From the NCBI RefSeq assembly GCF_000003605.2, contig NW_003114957.1:196761-260760 (forward strand): a stretch of 64,000 bases of DNA, read 5' to 3'. Shown here piece after piece: positions 1 to 11,904 of this stretch; position 1 is the first letter of the stretch; each line of letters opens with the position of its first letter. Position numbers and translations under genes: made by a program. The notes under the pieces are model-generated. The model was not told where the DNA came from and searched no databases. It saw only the letters and a program-made list of their open reading frames with translations. Source of the DNA: Saccoglossus kowalevskii. Lineage: Eukaryota; Hemichordata; Enteropneusta; Harrimaniidae.

Positions 1-1725
1 TTTCCCTCATACTATATTGAGACACAGCGCAGTGAAAATTAGATTCACATGTAATGCTTGAAAACATGTCAGCAAAAATAAATTAAGTGAAATTCTACGT
101 GACTTCATAATAGTTGGAAATGAACACATTACACCCGACCCTACCACTCCATATACAATGTAAACTACACCCCAAAACATCCTTTCACCCACAGTTACTA
201 CCGTGTTTCACCAGTGTATTCTATTTGACGTCAGGAGAAATTGAAATAAACAAATTAATTATAATTTCAGCCTCTAGTTGACCACTGATTAAATAAACTA
301 CCTCGTCTTTATGTCAACTTGCAGTTATTCGTTGCCTACATCAGTGACTTCAAAATATATGTTTCAATCCCAGGAATTTCACTCGCTGTTAATTGCATGG
401 GAGTGGCAGTCTTTAATGAATTTCTATTGTCATGTCAATTTCTTGCGATTACTCGAACATTAAGCTGTAACCACATACCGCCTAGGTGCTGTAATTAAAT
501 CCTGGTGTAAGCACCATATGAACTATGAACAATGCATGTGAAGCCAGCTGTCGGGTATATTCAATCCTATAGATTTCTCATTGTTTGGTAACTATTTGCT
601 GCAAATGCAACAAAAATCAATATAAAAAATATTACCCACACAGTATTCTACAGGTTACTTGTATTGTACATACATAGGAAAGATAATGAAGGTGCATGCA
701 TTATCATCATTTTTATGCCAAGTTTGAGTAAAATTAGTTGATGCACCTTTGGCAAAACATGATTATTCAACAACAAAAATTTACCTAAATTTCGCCTTAA
801 AAGACCTTTATGCGTGCAAAAACTTTGATCAAAATAGATGTCCTGACACAAATTGAGAATTCTCATTAACTTTCATCATTGTGGGTGAATGAAAAAACAT
901 GCATCGTGATAATAATATATTAGGTCAACATAAATTTGTTTCTAGTTTCATCGTTTGTGTCAGTTGAAGCAATTCATGACACCCCCCATACTAAATCCAT
1001 ATATCCAATTCTGAATCTATGTAATGAGAGAACCAGAAAACTTGTTTGTTACACATATGCAATGATACGTGCTCTGTAACACATATGTACGGTATTAATA
1101 CATGCTGAGAGTCAGTGAAATTTAATTGCGTTATATTTGGTGGTAACATGTGTTCACCATAATTGGTTAAAAAATGAAAATTACATTTTTACTTATTCTA
1201 AGATTTGTATGCATCTACTTTATCAAACTTGTGCCATTATGATACTAAGTTATCATGGAATCAACATAGGAATGTGACAAATTAGGCAGCAAGCACAGAC
1301 ATTGACTATGTACAATGTAACATCTAATTTTAATGCATACACTTCTGTATATATATATAAAAACTAAAAGTAAAAAATAAGTAACTTGTTAATGATCTAT
1401 CATACAATGAATGCAATTTTTTGGTTTATGTGCACTTCTAATAGAACAAATACTGTAATAGCTAAAGATGCCAACATGACAGATCAATTGATGCAGACAA
1501 TATGGCTGTGTACCATACGTGTTCTCAATAGATTCCTATGTAGGGCTGTTAGAAAATTATAAAATATCTAAAGGCTATTCCACTACATGCTTGTTTATAT
1601 AAATAAACTTGCTATTATTAGTATGGATATTGAAATATTATCTCATAAGATTCTCTTTAATTACACAAGAGATTATCATTTGAGTTTTGTATCAACCTGT
1701 AGGTATATAACCCCCCCCCTCCCAA
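1..1725. other. AT-rich non-coding stretch
   Basis: No coding exon, RNA gene or complete transposon is recognised here. Around 700-750 there is one unit of a degenerate motif (a 'gccaagtttgagtaaaatta'-like phrase) that recurs several times at 8.36-9.0 kb. The stretch lies downstream of the last visible exon of the minus-strand gene at 2760-2888, so it may be intron or 3' flank of that gene. Confidence 0.5.
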
Positions 1726-1752
1726 AACCAGCCAGCCAACCAACCAACCAAC
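1726..1752. repeat. CCAA/CCAG microsatellite
   Basis: Short tandem run of CCAG and CCAA units, directly preceded by a run of nine C at 1711-1719. Confidence 0.8.
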
Positions 1753-1915
1753 GTATTTGAGGAAAAGTGCTTTGAGGAAGAGTACCAGTACCTTTCGGCG
1801 GACCTTCCTTTGCCAGCACGGTAGCTGGTAGAGTAGCATACCCGCCATCAGCATGACCAAATTTATTAGCAGTTTTTATATTTATTCATATTTTAGTGTT
1901 TCCCTTTTGCACTTA

Positions 1916-2128
1916 CTGTAGAATACATTATTTTCGCTTGGAATTTATTTCTATGGAATTATTTTCGCTGAAGGAATGATTCCGTGAAAATAAAATCCAG
2001 CGAATATAATTTGTTTCGTATTTTTTACTTTCAACTCGTTAAAAATCAGTGAAAATAAATTTCGTACAAAAGGCCCAAAAAGCCTTTTCAGCGAAAATTA
2101 ATTCCAGCAAAAATAAAGTATTCCACAG
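1916..2128 (+). mobile_element. Tc1/mariner-like MITE, copy 1
   Basis: A 213-bp palindromic element. Its left end reads CTGTAGAATACATTATTTTC and its right end is the reverse complement with few changes, giving inverted repeats of about 20 bp. It is flanked by TA on both sides (1914-1915 and 2129-2130), as expected for TA-target Tc1/mariner-type elements. There is no coding capacity. A second copy in opposite orientation lies 300 bp downstream. Confidence 0.75.
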
Positions 2129-2427
2129 TATTTTAGTTTGTGGTTTCTCATATCTATCATGTGTGATGCATTACCGTATTAGTCAGTAGTATGCAACACC
2201 AAACATGATCTGTCCCCTGAATACACAATATGTTATAATGTACATTACCAGCTAAAACAGCCACAACATCCGGTCAGTGCAGAAACAAGAAATACATAGG
2301 CTATAGTGGTTTCAACATACCATCATAAACATTTGAATGTTAAACCTCCATATATTAATGCACATAAAAATAGCATATACAAGCATATGCACTTTAAATA
2401 GTAAATTAACCACTATAAATTACTAGT

Positions 2428-2634
2428 CAGTTATACATTATTTTAGCTGGAATTAATTTTTCGCTAAAAAGACTTTGGGTATTTTGTGTGGATTTTATTT
2501 TCACTGATTTTTTTGACGAGTTGAAAATAAAAAATACAAAACAAATTATATTCGCTGGATTTTATTTTCACTGAATCATTCCTTCAGCGGAAATAGCGAA
2601 AATTATTTCCAAGCGAAAATAAAGTATTTTACAG
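2428..2634 (-). mobile_element. Tc1/mariner-like MITE, copy 2 (inverted)
   Basis: Same family as the element at 1916-2128 but in opposite orientation. The shared core phrases (ATTCGCTGGATTTTATTTTC, TTCAGCG-A-AAAT and the AATAAAGTATT end) are all present. The right end, TTTTACAG followed by TA, is well kept; the left end has diverged. Confidence 0.7.
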
Positions 2635-2759
2635 TATAATAATTCATACCTCAAAGGAGATAATTAAACTAGACCGATGTAAAGCCAGACTATTGTATAC
2701 GTGTGTTACCAATATTCATAGTCTGTACTTATCTTGTTGGATACTTTTATATATCTTAC

Positions 2760-5700
2760 CTCTGTTTCACCTGGAGGTGCTGTTTGTTTCAGCTTCTCTA
2801 ATTCCACTTTTAGTGCCTGTTTAGCGTCTTTCTTGGCCAACGTTTGAAACTCGATCACACTCTTATTGGTCCTCATGGCTGCATCAGCCTGTGATGAATG
2901 TAAAGAATTCCAGTTATTCCATATTTCAGAGAGCATAGTCGTGAAATGATGTGCACAGGCGTATGCATGTGCAAGTGCGTGTGTAGAAAACTGACTGGTA
3001 TCACTAGAAAAAAATGAGGGTATGGGTCTATCAATTATAACCGAGTTCTGCACATATTTACATAGCAATGCATTGTGGGAACAATACCAAAACAGTCAAC
3101 AGAATTAGTATATTTGTTATAAACTGAGGAATAATTCCTAGATCATATCATCAGCGAAGATATGTGATTTTGTAATTATATATTAATAAATCCACATTAA
3201 TTTAAACAATAAAATGTCCAATGTCTTTGTGTCAGCCAAACTCAAGACTGCATTTTTGTTTGTTTTAATATCAGATAATTATCATGATCAAGTGTTTGTA
3301 AGCCACTGTTTGGATAACACTATTAGTGCACTATATGGACTGCAATTTGACCTCAGAAAATAGAGAATTTAAAAAAAAATATTGTTTATTAATCATGTAG
3401 TAATACCGATATATCAGTGACATAAAGTCATGTAATATTATCTTGAACCCCTTAATGGCAAATCTGATTAATCCTTACATACAATTTAAGATTGTGACAT
3501 TATAAACTGTTCAACTCCTTAAACGCAAAAACATTGATTGGTGAACAGACAATTTTTTTTTTTTATTACTGTTTGAGATATAATCAAATTGAATGTTTTT
3601 TATATATATACATTGTACTAAGGCATCTATTTACCAGTGTAATATTAGGTCAAAAAAACCAACAACTTATGTTGCCCTCAAGTCGGAAAATTTAAAAATT
3701 GGATCGGTCAGTCAGTTTTTTTTTTGTTTTTTTTTAAACTCGTATTATCGCAAATAGCCAAGGTATATGGGAACAAAAAAAAAAACGCGACCTGATATTT
3801 CATATTTTTCGGTCGGTCGCTGAGAGCAACAATACAATTTTTTTTTTTTGGCCTTAAATTGTATGTGGATTTCACTGTTTCTATTAATTCTCTCATCTTT
3901 ATCTTGGTAAGGCCAGACTTTTTTTATTCCTTGTTTCTCAAGTTTTTATATCATTTTTTATTAGAAGGGCGAAAAAATAAAAAAATTAATTCTTTTTTTC
4001 CCATTACATTTGTGTGATTCTCAAAGAATTGTAAGTGAGATCATTGATCAGGGAGAAGAAATGAAACAAAATAAAATTGTATTCCATGTATAACCTGGTT
4101 GGCAATGTCGTCAATTGTGGCAAAATTTTCAGCAATAATGAGGGATTTCTCGGTTTTTGACGATGGAGTTTCACGGTGTGTCACCACAAACATGATACTT
4201 CCATAAAAATGCAAGCAATTAAGCAATTTTTTGCACTCACAAGTCGGCGGGCGCAAGAAGTTACGCTGAAATAAAATTTTATTTTTATTTCATTTACGGC
4301 TCCTGTTCATTTGACGGCTTCGCACAACAAGGGATAATATAAGTCTGGCCTAATGCTTAATTGCCAATTTACTATTGATGTGTGACTGCTGATTTCCAAA
4401 AAACATTTTAAACCAGCCGCAAAGTGCTTTTAGGGATCAGTATTCTTCAATACAACACCATATTTGCGAAATGTATACAGAGGTGATATATAGAGAATAC
4501 CTAATTGAGTGACATGTCATATCACATTTTATTAAATAAATGTAGTACATTTCATATGTTCCAAGCATATGGTACGTTTGGCACAAATATCAATCACATG
4601 TATTCGTTTTGCGACTATTTCCTCAATAGTTCACATTCATAACTTGTGTGTGCATTTATCCTAAGATTATTAGCGCATCTAATTTGCATACAGGAATCCG
4701 CTCTTCGAACACAGTATTATTGTCAGATTAGCGCCTGCGATTGAAAAACAGTTCATTTATGGAGTTTTAGCAACACATTGGGAACCTCTTCACACAATTT
4801 TGAAGTAGTTTATCAGTACTATCCCACATTTCACGAATTGTGATATTGATATGAAAACAGCCTTTGATGAATATCTGAAACTATTCCCGATAACATTCAA
4901 ATACGATATATTTATATATACAAATATATATTTTTAGTTGGCAAACAAGCCATGTTTTGAAGCCTTAAGTGATGAACAGTCAGTGATGTTACATCACTGT
5001 CTCAAATATCATGCAAGAATCAATCAAATTACTAATATAACACGTGTGATTTTGAATGTGTGATATAAAAAATATAAAAAATGAATTTATCACATATTTT
5101 ATCAACATATTTATCATGAGATACACGTGTTAAGTAAAACATTAAAGTTCATGACCTATGTTTATTACATCTGATATTTACGTTTGGAGATTAATTGCTA
5201 TGTATCATATCCAAAAACATGGCATGTATGATCTGTGTAACCAGACAGAAATGATCATACTATAATGCAAACAAAAATTGAACAAACTATGTTTCCTGCT
5301 AAGGTATATGTATTGACTAGTACATGTAAATATATGTATCCATCGATATTTATGAGGGTGGGTGGGAGTTCCAATGATTTTGAAAAAACTGACTTATAAT
5401 TAGCAAATAATCATAACAAATTAACAAGTGTGAACATCATATTCTGTATGGGTTCCAGTGCGATGGATATGTGTATGAAAGTACAACAAATACAAAAGAC
5501 GAGTTGCACAATTAGCACCACTCTTTAAATAGAAAAATTGGTTTTAGTTGCTCATGCATGTGCGCACTCTGAAAATAGAATTGATGAGAATTCCAGCAAT
5601 CAATCAATACTTTATTTAATAATGAAACCATAAGACTGTTATTTGTATGCACTGTTAATCTAGCAGCTTTTGATTAAAGCGATTATATATTTTATTTGTC

Positions 5701-8700
5701 ACAAAATGGTATATCCCAGTGACCATAATTTTAAATATATTTGGCCCAGCTGATAGCTCATGTCAGATATCCACAGGTTGATATATTTAATCAGATTAAC
5801 TCAATCTGCCTTAAATACTAATACTATGATTCATAGGGTCCTTTTCAGACTTTGCTGCTTATAAAGACATCATCAGAGATAATAATTGTATACATCTTAT
5901 GAAATTAATAACAGTGCTTAGTGTACACATACCAGTAATCCATATCCACAAAATATTTAAATTCAGACATCAAACAGTTCTATCGGTATAACTAAACAAC
6001 TTAATCAACCACAGTAAATACTTCATATGAACATCAAGAGCTACAAAATTATTCACTCTACAAGGGGGAAACATCAAGTAAAGTACATCAAATTACTTAA
6101 ACCGTCTGTCACAATTCATAGTCAAATTACCTGCACACAAGCTGGCATTAGTCCAATGGTACACACTAGGTACTATAAAAACCCTTCACTTATGTTGGCA
6201 TTTACCGGTACTACCAATATTTTGAGCAATTTCAGGAATTTGCCAGAGAAACAATGAGTTCTTAGACTATTATTAGTTTATAGGGGTTTAATTAGAAAGG
6301 ATTTTACTTATTACCGGTAGTGGAAATTATAATCAAGTGAATAATTAAGTAATTTATAGTATGATGCTATAGTATGCTGAGATTGTACATACACTAACAT
6401 TCCTGACTGTAATGTACAAAGGTTTAACCTGACATTGAATCTGTCACATTATTATTAAACACCATACTGAGTGATGTAGCCATTATGGCGTATCAAAATA
6501 AAACGCTAACAGTTGATGCAATTCCAAAACCGAAATTGTATAATAATAAACATACAGTTAAAAATACTGTACTGAAGGTCACCACAACAGCAGTTACCAC
6601 ATCATCTATATAGTAACCTACTGTCAACATAGCCAATGTATCAAATCACTGAAAGTCCTTAAAAATAACAAACCCAGAATATACAGAAATGAGGAGATAT
6701 GAATGCAGTAGTCGTGTACATTACCTTCGTGAGGATATCCACTAATGACAAACTCTGAAGCATGGTTGATTTTTATGTAGGGACAGTGTTAATGTTTCCA
6801 CGTTCAAACTACATGTACCTATGGCTCCACATAACAGTGTGAATACATTTAAATACTACGTATTGTCAGATAATCCCCTCCCCATCTGATATGTGTAAAC
6901 AAAACAAAAATGTTTTACATCAGCTGTCACCTACCAATAATTCTTTGAATAAAAGTGAACATGTGGCAGAGTGTTTTCATCATTCATGATTTGTGAAAAG
7001 GAAATGGTACTCAAAGTATATACAAGAATCAAATGGGGAAATATGATAGAATACAAATTAAAGCCATAATATAAAGTTTTGATCAGTTTTTTGGAAGGAA
7101 ACAAAATCAGGAAATGTTTGAAAAATTTAAAATTTAAATTATCAGATTCTGTACCAATACAAGATAACCCCCCCCCCCCAAAAAAAAACTATATGAAATA
7201 AAAATAAAAATATTTTGTTCTTATTCTTCATATACCAGTACTACCAATATTTTGATTTAATAGATGATAATAACTATGAATGTACTTTTTATGTGATATG
7301 ATACAGATTGTCAGGAATGCAGTCTAATAGTTGCTTTCCTGCGCCAAAAAATATAACAAGATCTCAGTCCTGAATGGTGATGAGATCCAACACACATCAA
7401 GGTTGATGTGTGTATGTGAACATTCAACAGGTGTCAAATTCATCCCTCAGTGGTGAACATGAGAGAAAATGGTGCAAATGGACACAAACACAGCTTCAAA
7501 ACTAAGAACTTATATAAAACAGTTTAAAAACAGAGATAGCTTCGAGTGACATTATCCAAAGACAAAACATAGCTCATAAATAAGTATAAATTCACCAAAA
7601 CACATTTTTGTTCTAAAATCTCATACTGATTCGGTGTAATTCTCTCAACAAATTCATACACATGTAAATAAAGACCACAGAATTACTTAAAGATTAAAAA
7701 AATATGTTACCAAGCATCTCCAAAAACTATATTAATGGCTTGACGCTTCAAACAAAATCATAAGTGAGTAGTGATCTCCATGCAACAAGTGTTGTGTAAA
7801 CAAATATTGTACATTACATGTATTGCATATGGCAAAACTAACTACAAAGTTTGCTAGGAGAATATATATGGAACTTTAAAAACTATATTTAGATTAACAA
7901 GACTTGAATAAATAAGAAATTTAATTTGTTCTGAATCAATGAACAAGCTATTTTAGTAAGTATTAATTTACATTTGAATACATTCAAGGCTTCTGCTATC
8001 AATTAACATCCAAAATACACTACACAAAATTATTATGCAAATTGATCTAATTAATAAGCTAACTTGTCCAAAAGCATCTGGGCACTGATTCAGTATTCAT
8101 GAAACAAGAATTGTTACTAAAAGTATGATGCCCTCTACAGTTTAGAAATGAACTAGTTTGCTTCCATATGGAACTACAGAGGGCGCAATTTAAGTGCCAC
8201 TAATACTACTGCTACAAGAAATAATTTTCTATTTCTTTCATCTTTCTAAATTTATTTTCTTAAATACAATTGGATTTGAGTTGATTTGCAAAAATGGCTA
8301 CCAGTTCGTTCAATTTCATTTAAAATTCAAAATAGCTAAAGAAAACATTCATCCCATTATGCTTGTCTTATCTTCATACCAAATTCAAACAAAATTGATG
8401 AAAACGAGAAAACAAGAGACACATAAACATAATTGCTGTATATCAAACAAAACAACTTTCATCAGTAACACAATATGATTGATCAGATATCAAGACCAGC
8501 TTTGAATGAAATTAGCTTAGGCGCACCTGAAAAATAGTTGATGACAAATTCAAATTTTTTTCTGTTTTAATGGGAAAATGTTTAGTTGGCACCAAAAGTT
8601 ATATGTGCATACGTCTTGTCTTCGTACCTACTTTGAATGAAATCAGTGAAGGTACATTCAAGAAATAGCTATGGACATAAAAAATTAAATCAACACCAAT

Positions 8701-11700
8701 TTTTCTGGTTTTTGTTGTTGTTGGAGAAAATGACTTAACTAAACAGAACCAGTAACCTATATATAATATATCATGCCTATGTACCAAACTTTCAAAAATA
8801 ATCTGTAAAAGAAACAAGAACTTGAAGAAGCACACTTGTTTAAAAAAAAATGACCACCGGTTAGCCAATCAAATAGCAAAAAAAAATGATTTGCATCAGT
8901 AACCCACTATGAATGAGCCCAAGAATGCCTGAGAAAAAGTTTATGCCATGTTGAGATGTTGTCTTTATACCAAGTTTGAACGAAACTGTTCTGGACATGT
9001 CCAAGAAATAATGAGAATGTATGGAAACACAGACAGTTGAAACAAAATGGTGATGTCCAAAACAGGGACTAACAAGCCATGCATGGCACAGCCTCATTAG
9101 TTAACAAAGTTAAGATATATAAATTTTTTTATAGTAATATAGTTTGAACATAAACATGTCAGAGATATTCATTCAGAAGCTTGATTATGATGATATTGAT
9201 ATGTATAATATTTTGTATTAACGATGCATAAAGTAATGTATGTATGTAACCAGTCCTGGCATCTCTAAGAAATTACACCTATTGGGTATATGATAAAACC
9301 TTTATGGACTGGATACGGCTTTTCCTGCCCTTGGTCGTACAGCTTAAGTGCCTGAGTATGCTTGGGTGCTTCTGCCCCACAACCCCAGGTTACAAAAGCT
9401 GTATCCAGTCCATGAAGAATAAGATCACCATTTCTGATTGCAGGGGAATTTAAAAAATTAAATACCGGTAATTAATGTTTATGTACCAACTATGACAAGT
9501 CATTTTTCATGATTTCTTAGCTCCTACCGTATTGGATGTGATTAACAGCTATACATGTACTTGTGGAGGCAGTGACTGTAATTAGATCCACTAATACCGA
9601 TGATTAAAAACAGTGACCAATTTAGAGTAAACTAAAAGAATTATAATAGGATATTTCAGTCTTGCATTGGTTTGTTTAATTGTTTAATTGCTCCTCAACA
9701 ACTAGGTCAACCCAAACCAAAATAAGTATACAAATCAGTGAAGCAGTATTTATAAAAACATCAAAATAACACCAAAAATATTCACAAAGATATAGCCATA
9801 AAATTAACAAATTAGATTGAGGACAAGCCAATACACATACACTCTAAATAATAAAGAAATCTGAATAATAATTCTCTTTAGGATATCAGCAGTTGACACT
9901 GGCCAATCAAAATGCAGGGGTGGAAGCAGACATGTGTATATTTTATTTCTACATTTACGAACCATGCAACATGGCAAACAATCCTACTGAATGACACATG
10001 TCCAAAAGCTGAAACAATCAGCTGAACTACTGAGTACTTCAGAATTGGTCAGTGCAATGAGAGGCTATCAGATTTTAGATATCCCTTAGATAAATGTGTT
10101 TCATTGTGTTACTGAGATCAGAATGAGTAAACACCCATGACCTAGTTAGCAGCTCAGTCAAACAATAATTAGGAATGTGTTAATTTTACCCATGAAAATA
10201 TTATCTCCATGACTTAACCGCCAGTGTGATGTTACTAGCACTTGCATAAACAATTTTTTTAAATATTGGCAAACAACAGAAAAAATAGTTCTATTCTATT
10301 TTTCTTATTTTTTATTGTTTAGTAAAGTTGTTTATCTGGTTTGAGAGATGTTTAGTGCTACAAATTAAATATTAGTGTTGAGTTTACCCAACAGACATCA
10401 CTTCTCACGAAAATATTTATGAAGTTGAATTTAAATGTCAAACTAGATTGTACATGCAGTGGTTTGGCATTAAAAATATGAATGACAATTTTATGCAAAG
10501 AAGAAAAACAATATGTTGCTCATGTTTGTCACCACAGCCCTAAGCAAATCCAATCAAACGTGCCAATCATCATTTCACACCATAAATTAAATAAAAAGTG
10601 TTCAAAGCATACGATCATTATATACACATTGAAGACTAAAGAAAATCTTAATTAATTCTTCTGAAAACTTCTGAAGAGAGGGAGGCGTGACATTGTCTTT
10701 TTACGTTATCACAAAATTAAATGATAATATGCGACTGGATGTACAGCAAGCATTGTATTAAAAAAAAGAAAATGTTACAGTGGTTGCAAACAAGATACAT
10801 ACAGATGGTTAGAAAACTCCCTCGAAAAGTTTGTATAAACATTGCAATATAGCGAGGGACTTTCTTATTGCCTATCAAATGATCCAAATTTGCTATATTT
10901 TATGACAATATCCCTCCGCTAGCTCCAATTGATTTTGGACTAGTTAACTCGCATCTAGGTAGTACATGTACTATGTCTATGTTGTTATCTGTTTTCATAT
11001 TGCAACATTGTTGTGACTATACAACAAGAGTTGCTTTAACTGTCAGGAGGAACTTGCTTGGGTTATTGGAACATTGATGGACAAAGGGAAGTTGCAAGTT
11101 ACCTATAGATATCTCGTTTGCATGTATGTATAGAGCACAATTATTGCCTGGGTTTTTATTTTTGCCCATTTGTCTGATAGCTAAATTTGCTGAATTAAAC
11201 TCAGTGAATACACAAAGTAAACAGTAGAATGTATATCACAATAGAATATCTAAAGCGTAAAATCTACTAAAAATTAACATAGAAAATATTAATCTTTCAA
11301 CACTTGGCAAAATGTATAAGGCTATCAGAAATCTATTAAATTCAACGAAAATTATTGAGAATATGATTACTAGTATACGAGAATTTGATAGTAAATATAA
11401 ATTCGAAACGATAAACATTAATGCTGAATATACTTATCCAGTACGCACCATCAAGTTTAGAGGGTGTGTGTAAGGATTCAGATAAAGCCTTTGGTTCTCC
11501 ATAGTTCTCAACGAATGTTTCTCGTCAAAGGCCGACACGTCATGTGTTTGGATTGACGGAAATCGAATTGGCCGAATTAACTCTACATAAGCGTGTTTGC
11601 ACGAGTCGATCAGCTGACACCAAATGCATAGTTCAGTTTAATCAGATGATAGGTTACAGTGGGTTAACCAATAGATGCGGTGCGATCAAGTTTTAGGTTT

Positions 11701-11900
11701 AATATTAACGACGGTAAACAGAATTATCGCAATATCGATTATATTTTTTTTTTCCGCGCCAATATTCGGAATGGAAACAGCATATGTCTGTGGTGTGTAC
11801 AGTGTCATGAAAAAAAACAGGGTATTACTAAAACTTAAGCTTATACTATACGATATTATGATACCTCTGCTTTTCGTTGTGCTTCTGCGAGAGCCGCCAT
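2760..11900 (-). CDS. Unrecognised gene, first two recognised coding exons
   Basis: I do not recognise the product. Exon 1 (11900 down to 11865) starts with ATG in a strong context (CAAGATGGCGGC) and encodes MAALAEAQRKAE, ending at a GT donor in phase 0. The next exon found (2888 down to 2760, 129 bp) has an AG acceptor after a pyrimidine-poor stretch and a GTAAGA donor, and is also phase 0 at both ends. It encodes 43 residues beginning ADAAMRTNKSVIEFQTLAKK and ending APPGETE. Joined, they give a charged, helix-favouring N-terminus rich in Ala, Lys and Glu, possibly a coiled coil. The link between the two exons is inferred from strand, phase and composition. The intron is about 9 kb, and further exons may exist inside it. 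The 3' part of the gene would lie left of base 1. Alternatives are two unrelated exons or a pseudogene. Confidence 0.45.
3645..3857. mobile_element. MITE with TAAGGCCA-type inverted ends
   Basis: About 212 bp. The left end (TTAGGTCAAAAAAACCAACA then TTGCCCTCA) matches the reverse complement of the right end (TAAGGCCAAAAAAAAAAATT then TTGCTCTCA) over about 35 bp with mismatches. Inside are repeated GGTCGGTC-type phrases. Non-coding. Confidence 0.65.
3908..4352. mobile_element. MITE with TAAGGCCAGAC inverted ends
   Basis: About 445 bp. The left end TAAGGCCAGACTTTTTTTAT pairs with the right end, whose reverse complement starts TTAGGCCAGACTTATATTAT. Matching continues through the CCTTGTT phrase, about 30 bp in all. 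It starts only about 50 bp after the related MITE at 3645-3857; the two share the TAAGGCCA start, so they probably belong to one superfamily. The minus strand has a 71-codon open frame starting at 4256 that I take to be chance. Confidence 0.65.
4353..8128. other. AT-rich non-coding stretch
   Basis: No exon or complete element is recognised. A C-then-A homopolymer pair sits at 7168-7188. If the minus-strand gene model is right this is intron. Confidence 0.5.
8129..8187. repeat. Short inverted repeat
   Basis: Arms TGCCCTCTACAGTT and AACTACAGAGGGCGCA flank a loop of about 28 bp. GCCCTCT ends of this type are common at small transposable element termini, but no target duplication is clear. Confidence 0.5.
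8360..9010. repeat. Degenerate tandem repeat array
   Basis: The phrase 'taccaagtttgaatgaaatt' recurs in diverged form near 8378, 8489, 8624, 8778, 8899 and 8968, at intervals of roughly 70-155 bp. A further unit is near 710. It is a worn repeat array with irregular spacing; open frames across it are not credible genes. Confidence 0.5.
9301..9416. mobile_element. Small hairpin element (MITE)
   Basis: Arms of about 22 bp (TTATGGACTGGATACGGCTT and its inverted partner at 9393-9416) match at about 20 of 22 positions and enclose a GC-richer core of about 70 bp with no coding potential. Confidence 0.6.
9417..11864. other. AT-rich stretch, probable intron
   Basis: No exon or element recognised. 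It lies inside the proposed long first intron of the minus-strand gene. Confidence 0.4.
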
Positions 11901-11904
11901 CTTG
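11893..11904 (-). promoter_or_regulatory. YY1-like initiator/start site
   Basis: On the minus strand the start codon sits in CAAGATGGCGGC, which matches the YY1 site often found at the start of metazoan housekeeping genes and is also a good Kozak context. It supports this being a true 5' end. No TATA box was seen upstream. The role is inferred. Confidence 0.4.

Noticed and set aside
1755-1860. Minus-strand frame reading HADGGYATLPATVLAKEGPPKG, and a plus-strand tRNA-like phrase (GTAGCTGGTAGAGTAGCATA)
   Set aside because: No AG acceptor lies close upstream for an exon, and no B box completes a tRNA or SINE head.
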